A DNA stretch of 64,000 nucleotides from Hofstenia miamia (taxonomy: Eukaryota; Xenacoelomorpha; Acoela): NCBI GenBank assembly GCA_004352715.1, contig SCFE01000024.1:1025706-1089705 (forward strand). Direction: 5' to 3'. The notes below the pieces were generated by a model, which worked only from the letters and a program-made list of their open reading frames with translations, made no database searches and had not been told where the DNA came from. The position numbers and the translations under genes are program-made. Below are positions 12,750-26,180 of this stretch, one piece after another. Position 1 is the first letter of the stretch. Each line of letters begins with the position of its first letter.

Positions 12750-15700
12750 TGTTAAGAAATCAGGATATCTCATTATAGATCTACTATATTGGTAATTTTA
12801 GATTTGTATAAGAAAGTGAATATACAATATATGTTAAAGTCAATTGGAATTGAATGTAGGAAACACGTCTAACAATACTATAGAAAAGAATTTCACTTTG
12901 TAATCATCCATTCATCTGCTACAGAATTTTAATTAATCTCAAGAGAAAAACCATCTATACTCAGAAAAATATGTCTACTTTATGAAAACTCCAAGTTAAC
13001 TTTTTAAACTAGGATTTTGAAATATTTAAAATTAATATCAAACGTTGCATTTCGCAATTACTGTCTCATTTCACTTCAATAGTTTCAAATTTGAAGATAA
13101 AAGAAAATTAGTCTCTAGCAACCTTACTTGCCCTAACATCTTCTCTTCAAAAAATTCTCATTTTTTAGAATAAAGTGGCACTTTGTCTAGATGAATATTT
13201 GTAGAGAAGACACTGATTATATCTTCCCAAAATTCAAAGCAGAATGTATTGTAGTAGTCGACGTCTGATATTATTTTAGTATGTTCGCCCTCTGCATTGA
13301 CGTCTGTATTGCTTTTGAAATTAAATTGATTTGAGAAAATACGCGTTGAACGAATGCTCCTTCAGCACATTGGAAGAACATCATATCGGTCATTATTGTG
13401 AGTGGTTAAAATAGTGTGCCAAAAGCGTTTTTGGTGGCAGTTGAAATACTTAGACTTACAACAAAGGCTTCGGTGGCTTCAAGGCCGCAGCAATACTTAA
13501 ACAGTTTTTATAATGAATTCTCACTTGGCTTTGTTGTGCTTAAGCTAAAATTTAATAATATTCTGCTTAACAAAAGTCAATTGCTTTATTACATCAATAC
13601 AACAAGTAAATACAGTTATTTTAACATCTTTGAACCCCTACAGACAAAGTTAAGCTGTTAATTGATGTTGAAAAAAAATATAAATATATACTCGCTGAAA
13701 GTGAGATTTGTTCAGATTAAATCTGAACATATCGACACTGTTGTACGTTAATTCAATTTTCGCTAGAAAGAACGAAACATAAATAGTGATACAGATGTTC
13801 CTACAATAAATGAGGCGATAACAGAATTTAGACTGCTAAAATCATAATTGTACTTCAAAAGACTGCCGCGTTTAAGTTCAATGTCTTCGGCACCCATAGA
13901 TCCGGTTGCCTTTCACAAGAATTTGTATGAACAAGATTGGTATTGCAACAGGCAGCATTTGAATACAATGATATGATGAAAGAGCACAGCAAGTCTGTAA
14001 ATGTGTTGGGTCACATTTCTTGCTAATGATTGAGGTTTTGTCTCGGTTGGGTCAATCTATAAAAAATACACAAACATATATAAATGGGTTGGGTGAATGT
14101 TTCAAACAAATATGGATAATGATTGGGTTATTGAAAGGCACTATGAATGTACGTTTGCAGAAGTGTTGTATAACTTTTAATTTCATTAATTTCAGTATAA
14201 AGACAAATGTGTTTTAGCACTATTTATCTTAAATACATTTATGTGTATTTCTTTTCAATCGTGTTTATGCATAATGGTTATGAAGCAAAGACTTGTAGAA
14301 GTATTCAAATTGTAGTTGAGTCATTTTTGGGTCACATTTTGACAAGGCGTTGGGTTGGGTCAAACGAATTAAAAGGTCAAAAAATTTGAGTTTGGTCATA
14401 ATCCCTGTTGAATTTTGGATTGGGTTGGGTTGTCTAAAATATCTTGACCCATTTACAGCCCTGTTGTACATTGCTACAATGTTACTATAAAACTTGAAAT
14501 CTTTGCAAAATATATATTGGATGCTTAAAAGATGTGGACCTCATTCTATGAATAAAAATGGGGAAATACTACAACGGTAGACTTAGTTAGTGCAAATTAA
14601 CCGAGAAAAGTTTGCATGGACTCAAGTGTGAATAAATCCTGAAGTGTAATCAGTGTCTGTGTGAGTAACGAAGCATAGCTATAATGAATTCCAACTGTTT
14701 GGCAAGTAAATTGACGGCTCAATCGGAAGAAATCGAAGAATGTTTGGAAAACATAAAAGTGCTTAACCGCGTAATTAATATAACACATTCAATTCCTTTT
14801 CCATTACAATTCCGTAATTACTATTCAATTTCTAGACAGCAATATGTTTATATCAGTATGGTAAGAAAACGTATATATTTGTAGCAGAGCGCTTATGCAT
14901 CTATCAATAAGAAATTCAATCACTGCTTGAAAAAAGTTGACCGAAAATCCTTCAAATCACTATCATGTATTGCAACGAAACGAAAAGTATGGGATGACTC
15001 GATCATGTAAAAACTGAAAAATTTTGACAAGGATAAATTTATATTGACTGACAATATAATTAGATAAAGGAGACACCTGCAATTGCATTTATTGAACGAG
15101 GTACTAGGTACAACGCATAAAATTTTTTTATCTTACAACTTGTCAACTCGAGTGCATATGTTAATCAAAATGAAAATTTAGTTCTTCAATATGACTCCAT
15201 AGTTTTTTGTTGTTAGTGCTACAAGTTGTATCTAGAATAATATATGTAAATGGTACTAAGTTTATGCATCACTAATAAAATTGATTGGACATTTTGTTAT
15301 TAGACATAATTTGCTAAATGATGAATATTGACATCCGCAAAGTCTTGGTAATGGGAATCTCAGATACTAAGTAGACGGTCAATCACAGTATTAAATTTTC
15401 GTGCCTAAACCTAAAATTATCGCCTTTATGCTTAAAAACTTTTGTAAGAAATTTTTTTTGATACATACTACTCAATAAAAGTATAAATTACTCTACTAAA
15501 TTTACAACCACCTGTTTAGTAGGACTACCATAACGTCCAAACGGATTTTATCAACGATAATAATAATAATAATAATAATGGTATTGTACCACAAAGTGCT
15601 GTATACAACTATATTAAATTAAATTTTACAGAGAAAAATATGAACGAAGTTAGAGAAATTAGTGACAGGAGGAACAGGTACAGAAAGAGAAGAGAGCGCA

Positions 15701-18700
15701 TTTATATTGAAGACCAAATTGAGATAAGGCAGAAAGAAGAAATGAGAGGAGCTGCTTTTTAAAAATTCGAGGGTTAGACCAAATATCAATTTCTAGATTT
15801 GAGATAATGAAGTAAGCAAGAAGGATTATACGAAAGAAATGGTTATGTGAACAAATTCTCTATTAATGCGAGGGAGATAAAACAAGAAATAAGAGGAAGA
15901 ACGAGAATTATATGTAGGATTTGAGAATTTAAGAAAATTGGAAAAATCGAAATCATAAATGTCAAGAAGTAATTTGTTAAGAAAAGTGAGATCTAGAAAG
16001 TTCAGGTACAGGGAAATTGGCAAAAGTCTAGCATTGAGAAGAAATTTTAGGTAAGCTTGGTTAGAAGAGAAGATCCAGCAAAGGCCGCGATGTAAGAACC
16101 TGTCAAGTTTAATAGAAGAAGAGGAATTTAGATACCAGCATTGGAAATTATAGCAGAGAGTGGAGAGACAATATGATTTAAAGAGAATTAATTTCGAACG
16201 AGAATTAAGTGAATTCGGCAGTGAAGACAAGGAAATAGAGAGAAGAGAAGAACTTCTTAGTTTTTAATGAAACATGTTTTGACCATGAAAGTGAGGAGGA
16301 AATTATTACACCAAGATCACGAACATTATAGTTAAAATGAATCGTAGTATCATTTAGATAGAAAAAGGAGGTATGAAGGTTTTAGAAGAACAGAAAAGAA
16401 GAGCTTCCGTTTTGGAGATATTAAATGGAAGCCCATTAGTAGATTACCAGAGTTCAGCCTGAACAATACTTGATTGTATAATATTTGAAATAGAAGAGAA
16501 AATGCGAGTGTCATCAGCATATAGCATGCAATCAGAATTAGAGTCAGAAACGTGCGGCATAAAATCATGGATGAATATTTGTGAAGAGAAGTGGTTCAAG
16601 AATCGAACCTTGAGGTACATCAGAAGTAACAAGACGTTCACAGCAAATACGGAGTCAATGCAAATAAATTGAGATCTGTCAGAAAGATAATCGGAGATGA
16701 GAGAAATGAAGAAAGAATCAATAGCAAGTTTCGAAAGTTTGCTCAGTAAGATACAATGAGGAACTTATCAAAGGCTTTTTGAAAGTCAAGATAGACGCAA
16801 AAAAAGTAACTGTATGATGAAAATGAGAATATACCCTATCGAGGAATCTTAGAAGAGAAAGTCCAGTAGATTTATGCGACATAAATCCATACTGAGATTT
16901 TGACATCAATGGGCGAAGGATCGGATAAATAGCGCTAAATATAATTCTTTCAAAGGCAAGAGATAGTTGAGAAAGAATAGAAATTGGCAGATAAGAAGAA
17001 CAGTGGTGTCGGGGAAAATTTTTGCCCGTTTTGAAAATAGGAACAACTAAGGCAGTTTTGCATAGTTGAGGGAATGTAGATGTTAGGAGGAGAGAACGAA
17101 AGAGATGGAACAAAGGATCAGCAAGGTAAGAGGCAATGTTTTTAATAAGAGAAGGCGAAAATTGATCAAATGGAATGGAATGAGACTTCAGAGATGAAAT
17201 GATTTTAAGGATTGTATGTGGAGAGGAAGAATTGAGAATGATTTCAAATAGATTAAAAGATTCTGAATTTGAAGAATGTGAATTATTGGAAAAGCTATTG
17301 GGAGTGAAAACAGAGAAAAAGTATTCATTAAGAAGGTTAGAAATGCTTCTGGGTGAATGAGCATCTTTACAATTAAATTCAAGTGTAGAGGGAATAGATT
17401 TAGTTTTAGAAATTGATTTAACAAGTTTATGCAAAGCATTGAGAGAAATATTAGCAGAAAAACTGAAGAAAGGAAACTTTATCGAATTCAATTGAGTCGG
17501 ATAATTCAGATGATATGTGTGTGAGACGTTTCTGTAAGTATGGTTTGCCGGAAGGGTGAACTGAAAGGCGCTGGAGGAACCTGAGTTTGTTGTGAATATA
17601 AACGAAATGGGAAGAGTAGAAGAAAGGTAGATTTTGACGACGCCTTCTTTTGTGAGGAATAAAAAGAGAACGTCCATGAGAGATAAGGGTGCAAATAGAT
17701 TGAGTAAAATCAGGAGAAGGGAAACAAGTAAAGGATCAAGAAATAATGATGAATTGATGAAATGATTGAAAGATTATAATTTCCTAGTGAATAAGAAAAA
17801 CTTGTGCGGGTTGACTACTAGAGGTATAAAATAGAGAGGGTATGTCAATGAAAAGAAATTGTGATCAGATAATTAATACGTTTATTGATTCCCCAGCATT
17901 CAAGTAATAAGGGCAGGTAACAGTAATATATATATAAATATTCAATTCCCGAGACTTCACTGTTATTTTAAAGATAGTATCAAATCTTATTACAGATTAT
18001 TGTTGAGTTGAATTAGTATGAATGCGAATTCTTTACAACGATACCTTGTAAAACTGTTTGACTTTTTGGGATTGGTGCGGCAGCTACGTTGCGAATAGTG
18101 GAGTTGTAGATGTTAAAGAACAAAGCGACTTGTTGTTGGGTTAGCGTTAGATCTTCATAGCCTTGTAACGCTTCCGGCTAAATGAGTACAATATAAATGA
18201 TAAAATAAAGACTTATGGAAATTGTAACAGACAGACATGTAGGTACATTGGACTTATTGGAAATTTATGAATAAATCTTTAGCTATTAGATAATAAGAAC
18301 ACGAAACTGCAGAATGCATATCACTATACCGAAGCCTTAATTATAATAACAGCGAATAGCCTTTCTTACAGGAAAAATTTATGGACTATTTCAGCTTCCT
18401 CTTCCAATCGATGGAGTATTTTCACGAAACTATAATTTTTCTAATTTTCCAAAATGTACGATTATAAGGTCAAAAAAAGTTACTTAAGGAGTGTACTACA
18501 TTTTAAATCTTTAAATTTTAATCTCAGTCTTTAATTTCATTCCGTGTGCAAGAAAGTCCATTTGAAAAGCATTATCTCTGAAATTCACGTAAGTAATGAC
18601 GTCATACTGATAACAAGATGAAAAATAAAACATTTCATTTCTTACAAAGAATATAAAATGTTTTTAATATTCACTACACGTATTAAATACTTTTTTGACA

Positions 18701-21700
18701 CTATAATTGTAAATTTTGAAAAATAGGAAAATTGACTAAATTGGTATAAACATAGAAATGTCTATTTGAGAAAATAATGTAACTAATCTTATTGAATAAA
18801 TTGGCAAATTGAAATACAAAAATCAATAAAATTCAACTACATATATGAAAGAAGAAAATGGGCTGAACTGGACTATTCGATTCAACAAGCAGGTAATACT
18901 GGAATGCTATAAGTCAATTGAAACTCTTTACTTAAAAAATTAAAGAGGTATTTTCATAATTCCTTGTTATGAGCGGATTCTTTTGAAGGGCACACAAAAC
19001 TAGTTTTTTAGAAAAATTCCATTTCTACCAACAGCTAGGAAGACACACAATTTACTAAGACAGGATATGGGTTAAATATTGGCGCTTAGAAAAACTAATA
19101 AATAAACTAATAAAAACAGACTACATGAAATCATGTTTCATTTAAGATTCTTACCTTACTGAAGTTGAAATCAAGATCGGCATCTTGAACAACTGTTGAT
19201 TGAAGTTGAAAGCAATCAGCACAGTCACTTCTAATCTCCGAGATTTTTTGAGATGCTAAATTTAACTGATCTTGAATTTGACTATTATATTCAAGGAATG
19301 AGGTTTGAGAGGCCTTCATTGCAAGAAAATCATCGACAATGTCATTAAGAAGCCTTCTGAAATTAGTCAGGTTATAATAGAATTCTTTTAAAGGCGACGA
19401 TTGCAGTGCGGCTGTAAGAATTTCATCTCCAAGTGGATTTCCTAGAATAAATATTAAGGGGAAACAATAAATTTTTAGGTACTTATAAATATATATATAT
19501 ATTAATTAGCAGTATAACGAACAAGTTATGATGAAATTCCTAGAATTTTGAAAATTTATTAGTGATTGGAATTCAAACCGCACAGCAATCCGATACAGCC
19601 CGATGGCAGGTTTCAATCGGGTAGACTTTTGCTGTGGGTGACTTAGTAAGAGGGTTGTAAAAATTCGCATTTCAATTTCATTCTTTCCGGCATAATATAT
19701 TTTTCATTCAGAACTCAATATGAACAAAGGTGCTCCGATTTTTTAATACTTGGCTTTGTAGGGGTATGAAAAATATATCTGGTCGGTCAATTGGAATATT
19801 CAGTGATGAGGTTGTCCGGTATCTCTGGTACTGAAAAAACCAAACCTGTCAGTTCTTAACAGAAACAAACGGGACAAATCACTACCAAAATGTAGGAAAT
19901 TCTCGAATCGTTATTGGTTGAAAGCAGTAACATATCGACCTGTTTCAGAATATTTCTTCACAGACATATTTTGTAAAGACTCGGTTTCGGAAAAACAATA
20001 ACCTTCTATTGACCACCCACCGCACCAGTTTGAATGCGAAAAGATGTTGTGGATGACTAACTTAAAGAAGAGTGTACCTGACCGTACTGGACAGACGCTT
20101 CAATCTGTGCTGAACATCTGCTGACTTAGGTCGGCTTTCGAAATGTTACACTAATTGACATCTGAGCTAATTCGGCAGCAATGGAATTGCAATTCGATTT
20201 TTTGTCCAAATGCTATTTTAAAATTTCTCCCTGAATCACTTGTATTATTTAGAGACATGTCGATGTCGGAGTCATATCTGATCTTTTCCTTTATCTGCTC
20301 TCCCCAACCCCTCTATTTTAGTTAAAAGTGACTTATATTTGAAGCACCTAAAAATTAATAAACGAATTATTCAATTTATTGAGGTGGACAAAAATCAACA
20401 ATGCGCTCAAGAATCATGGGTACGCTCCTGCAGTAGGATTGAAAAAATTGATCGAATAATTGACTGTGAGATGAGCGTATCTGGCGTTGTTCTGCAACTG
20501 ATTGTATGGCCTCCACTGGTCAGATGATTATTGTAGTGCCTGACAAAATGTATTACTGCACTATTGACAAAAGGTTAGGGTTAGTGTCTCAAACTGACTT
20601 CTGCACCCTCAAACTCTGCACCTTCACCTCACACGTCCTAACAACTGAAACGTCATGCATGACCATTCATGCATACTTTATCCATGCCTATAACTCATCT
20701 GATATGCAAAAATCTGTCCTGACCTTCGTCTTCCAACTATATAAAATTCATTCTTCTAAAACTGGTGCATGAGAACACAGCGAATGTAATTTACTATTAG
20801 AATGCACGTTTAATACCCATGAATGAAGAGCAATTGCAACTTTCTTTTGTGGGACATTAGCTATATTGCTCGAATGCCCAAAGTATATATATATATATAT
20901 ATATATATATATNNNNNNNNNNNNNNNNNNNNNNNNNNNNNNNNNNNNNNNNNNNNNNNNNNNNNNNNNNNNNNNNNNNNNNNNNNNNNNNNNNNNNNNN
21001 NNNNNNNNNNNNNNNNNNNNNNNNNNNNNNNNNNNNNNNNNNNNNNNNNNNNNNNNNNNNNNNNNATATATATATATATATATATATATATAAACATATA
21101 CATACACACACATATATATATACATATATATATACATATATATATACATTATAAGGAAATGGTGATATCAACTTCCTTACTCATCAATGAAGAAAAATGT
21201 ATTTTGAAAATATTAAAATAATTTTAAAGAAATGGAGCAACGCCTATCGCAAATAAATTGACTGTTGGATTGCGCAACAGCTAACATAGTGTGTGTGTTG
21301 ATAACGTGATAAATTATTAATTTTTAAGTTTTATGGAAACGACGGAATCGCATTTTACAACGCGCTTGCCTAAAATAGTACTAAGCGATTGAGTCTGCGA
21401 ACGAGACAAACGTTTAAATATTGAAATGTTGAACTTATCATTTGTATTGCAGTTGCAGACTAGATTAAATTAGAGATTACTTTGGCAAAAGTCAGCAAGT
21501 ATTTTATAAGTGATCCATCTACATAAATTAATGTTGACGACTACAGTGCTATTGAATTGTTATTATTAATGAAGAAGCGCAATTAATGTAACGTGGTCAA
21601 TTAACAAAAGAAACTTTCAAAATTGGATAAAAAAACTCCATTTCCAAAATGCCGAGTTTGCCATCAGAAAAAGCATGATTAGAGAGCAACCGAAAGGAAT

Positions 21701-24700
21701 TGCTTTCTTAGTCGCCAAGCATTTCTTTTACTACAAAATATCTGGGTACTCATATTCATCCTACGAAAAAACTTGAAGCAATTAGTAACTTATTCATTAA
21801 TACATGGAATATGAAATTTCGCTGTCCGCAATTATAGCAATTACTATATTGAAATAATTGATGCTGCGACTATTGTTTGAACATCTTTGGTTACTAAGCT
21901 TTCTAGTAATTTATGAGTAACTTGTCTAGCCGCTAGTAAGTTGTCTAGTGACCTTAGTATACACATTCATAGCTAAGCCTGCAATCTGCTCGATGCAAGG
22001 AGAACTAGAATAAGAGGGCATACAACCAATACAATTGTGTGAAAAATAAGAAAATTAGCTTAAACATTGAATTTTGCATAGCATAATGTGGAAAATCAAT
22101 ATGAGAAATCCTATTAATAAATTGCGCAATCATATTTATAGGGTTGCTTTTGATACAAATCCTTAAGGATCCTGAAATAATAAAAACTCTGCTAAGCTAA
22201 AAATGGCAAGAAAGTAGGAATAAAACCTAAAACTAACAAGTTTCAGCTGGGTCAGACATGTGGTGGATAATTTTATTAGTGTAATGCGCTAATTCACACT
22301 TCAAATTTTCTCATACAAGCAATAAAACGTCTTAAATTAAATGTGCAAAGCCACTGAGAGATAAGTCAAAGTTATTAAAATCAAACCGTCTCTGAAGTTG
22401 TAGTTGATTGTTTCTTCAAGCTTTGTAAAGCCATTAACCCCAGCATGTTGAAATTGCTAAATTAACTAATTAATTATAAGTGAAATATGCTCAATTAAAC
22501 ATATTCTTTATTGGCACAATTATTTAGAAAAATCTAGAACAAATACTTGGACATTTAATTAATTATATAAACAACTTCGATTTATCATAATGAACCAATT
22601 TGACCTAGGGTGCACTTGGTGAATAACATTCAATCAAACAAATGACAGAAATCATGTAATTTGAAAGTCCAATAAATACTAAAAAATGCTGAAAGCAACC
22701 CTTATTTTTAAAATATATGCTTTTATTTGTGAAAAAGTTAGACAGACACATGTTTTAATTTGTTTTGCTTCGCACTAACTAGTTCCAACTTGCTTCTCGG
22801 ATGCTTATCTTCAGATCAACTGATTTTTGGCATTTGTTTTGAAGACGGATGTTTTAAATAAGAGTTTGTGTGAATAGATGTGGAGATCAAATTTCTGTGT
22901 ACCGTTTAGGTTGAGTCAATGATTTTTGCTAGTGTGCAGCGTGTTCAAAACTTCAAGTGTGTAAATCTTATTAATTCATTGATTGGAAATCGTGTAACAT
23001 ACGAATTCAATATCTTCTAACTACCGCTGAACTGAAATTTTTCGGTCACTCCCTATAGTTATTCAAATTCATAATCTTAGATCTAGTGGATAAGATGCAT
23101 ACTACAAAAAGATTTTCACATATGCAGGCATATACAAAAACCGATCCTCTCCAAAAAAACATCTAAAAATCACTTGAGCCGGGACAAGTAGGAAAACAAG
23201 CATCCATTCTAATAAACCCTGCCTCTAAACAGCAATATTCTACATTATATAACTACAGTGAAATATAGAAATATGCTACACACGAAAAAATATCTACAAA
23301 CAATAAACCCCTAACAGAAAATTAGCATAAAACAAATGTCTTCTTTCAAAAAATTAAATTCTAACAATAATCTTTTTATTGAGAACAATAGTCTATACAG
23401 CTAAGCTGAATACCGTGAAATATTTATTGAATATCACTGCACATGTTAATGCCGGTTAATATATAAAGCTAAGATAGAATTAGTTCCAACAAACTAGCAC
23501 TGAAGTGCATGCGTTTAGGCAGCCGCAGATCCAGTAGAAAAACATAAATTTTTATAGCAGACTTTTAAGTACTCATTTAAATGATTTTTCCTGAACATTG
23601 TAAAACGAGGTGCTGCAACACCCTTTTCCGATATCCACATCTGTGTTTAAGTTATTTAGCTTAAGCTAAATTAATCATTCAGGTCAGATCCTCAGCGAAA
23701 TTTTTAACATATTTTAAAAATAGATTCCTAAAATGCCTCTACCAATTTAGTTTTTAATATTTTTTAAAAAGTTTCACAATAAAAAAATCAATGTTGGAAA
23801 TCTGACGGGGAAGATGTCTCGCCTTGCGTAGACCACTACGTATACGCTGATGATAAGCAGGCGTAACCAACACTCAGAAACAACGTTTTTATATCTACAA
23901 CGAATTTACACCGATATCGTACTAATTGAAAATACGCCTCAAAAAGTAAACATTTTCGAGTGAGCTATGCACAATAAATGTTCACCGCTGAAAATTGAAA
24001 CATTGAAAGGAATTGTACACTTGAAAAAGTGACGTTGGTTTAATTTCGTGACAAACAGTGAGTGCTTTACCTGTATTTAGTGATGTTTCCCAAAATTAAA
24101 GTCGCATCAAAGGCGAATTAACTTTGAATAATTAAAAGAAAATCAATAAAATTTTAAATTCTGTTCCATTGAAATAAATTGCTGAAATAAAGGCAAAGAC
24201 TAAAAGCTTTTCATTAAAATTTAACAGTTACTATTGAAGGATCTGAAAACTTCATGGTCTATGCGGGTATGCGAAGTAAGAAGAATACTAATCTTATTTA
24301 TTCATTATTCGGGAAAATTATCATCGAGTAACCGTTTAACATAACAAGATCTTTATCCTCTAATGGAGAGCGCAAAATATTCAATTAGTTTTTCAGTTTC
24401 ACTAACGTTGTAATTACATGCATCTGCAACTCCATTTCATTATTCAATTTAAACTTAACCCTAAACTGCCTATGAATTTTTTAAAATATTTTATGGTTTT
24501 CCTTAAGAAAATTAAACGCTTATAACTCTAAATTAATATAGCCATCTAAAATCTGTAAGCACCATTAGATCGAGAATGTCCTCTTTTCTCATTATTAAAA
24601 CTTTTTTGAAAAATTGGAATTATCAATAAAAAATCATGAATTTTTTCAAGTACTTCAGCTTCAGCCACAGCAATATACTTTTGCACAAACCTCCAACATT

Positions 24701-26100
24701 ATGCTAGGGCACTTTCACCGAAACTCAAGATTTCTAAATTTGCTCGAAAATTTGGAAAAACAGTTTGTCCTGTATAAAGGACATAGGCAGTTTAAGGCTA
24801 ACAAACTTGTTAAAATATTTAAGCAGATCTTTATATTCCGCATACGTATACAACATTTATAAACTACAATGATTTCCTCACTTTCGCATGTTATGCGTAC
24901 TATTCCAGGTGATAGAAAGCGGCAACGTCCATTTCAGAATAATTTCCAATTTCTACTGAATAATTGGTAAACATTTAAAGCGTTGGCAACTGAAATATTA
25001 ATTGTTTTGTCAGCCTATACTTAGGCTTAGTCATTGATGGATTTCAGTGGTGAATATTAAATATTTATTGTTTCGCAAGAGGAGTAATAATTCTCAGGCT
25101 AGTTGGTTTCTACTAGAACTCGTGGCAAACTATGAACTAGTGCCATAGCCACGCTGGTTGGTGGGAACTATTTTTATATTTCGTTGACCTCAATGGGAGA
25201 TATGTTGCGGAGATAATCCGAATTGTTGCGCTACGTCAGCGCAGGAAGCCGTGGATTCCTCATTCACAAGAGAAACAAATGTTATCTTTATACAGAACAG
25301 CGAATGTCCCATCTTATTAATTACAAATGAAAAGGAAAATTTGCAAAAACGATATCAATATCTTTGATGTTAACATACTTTTTTGGCGGTAAAAATTGAT
25401 TCTTGGCATAGGTCTTTAAGAAATTCTTAAAATTTAAGTTATTAAAATTATTCTTAGAGAATAAAAAGTTTGTAAGCTATAATTTAATGAAATATGAAAT
25501 TCTCATTGGATTATAAATTACATCACAATCATACTTCGACACATTAAAAGATAAGAAAAGAAATAAGTTTCCTTAAATACTTAGGCATCCAATTGAACAT
25601 GACTGCGCATGTACACTTAAACGTGAATATGGCTCTCATTAACAAATGATAAATTTAGCAGCAAGTTCAATAATTTTAAAGTATTTGCAGACACTGGTTG
25701 AAACAAGAAATACAGACGACTTTTACAGACCTAAAGTAAACATGTAAACAGCGTTCAAATTTGTTCAGTAAGAATGGATTGATAAAACATTTTTTAACTT
25801 TACACAATTAGTAAGCACGTCGTTATAGATTTAAAATTCCCATCAATTATTACCGATAGGATTTTAAAGAGAGTCTCGTGTGACTAAAGCGACTAAATAT
25901 AAAAATGTGGTTGCGCTCTTTTAAATCAAATTGTCACAATAAAAGCGGCACACAAAGCTTATAGCATTCACAAAATGTCAACAGAAATGTATCATGTTGT
26001 TGAAATTCTAGGTCAAACAATAGATTCCTAACGTTTATTGAAATAATCAGATCAAAAAATTCACAGCACCGTTCGAATCTTCCATATCCAAATCTATTCC

Positions 26101-26142
<42 letters not shown>

Positions 26143-26147
26143 TATAC

Positions 26148-26180
<33 letters not shown>

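Noticed and set aside
20573-20585. GGTTAGGGTTAG telomere-like units
   Set aside because: Only two units; a run this short is expected by chance or in repeats and is not an interstitial telomere.
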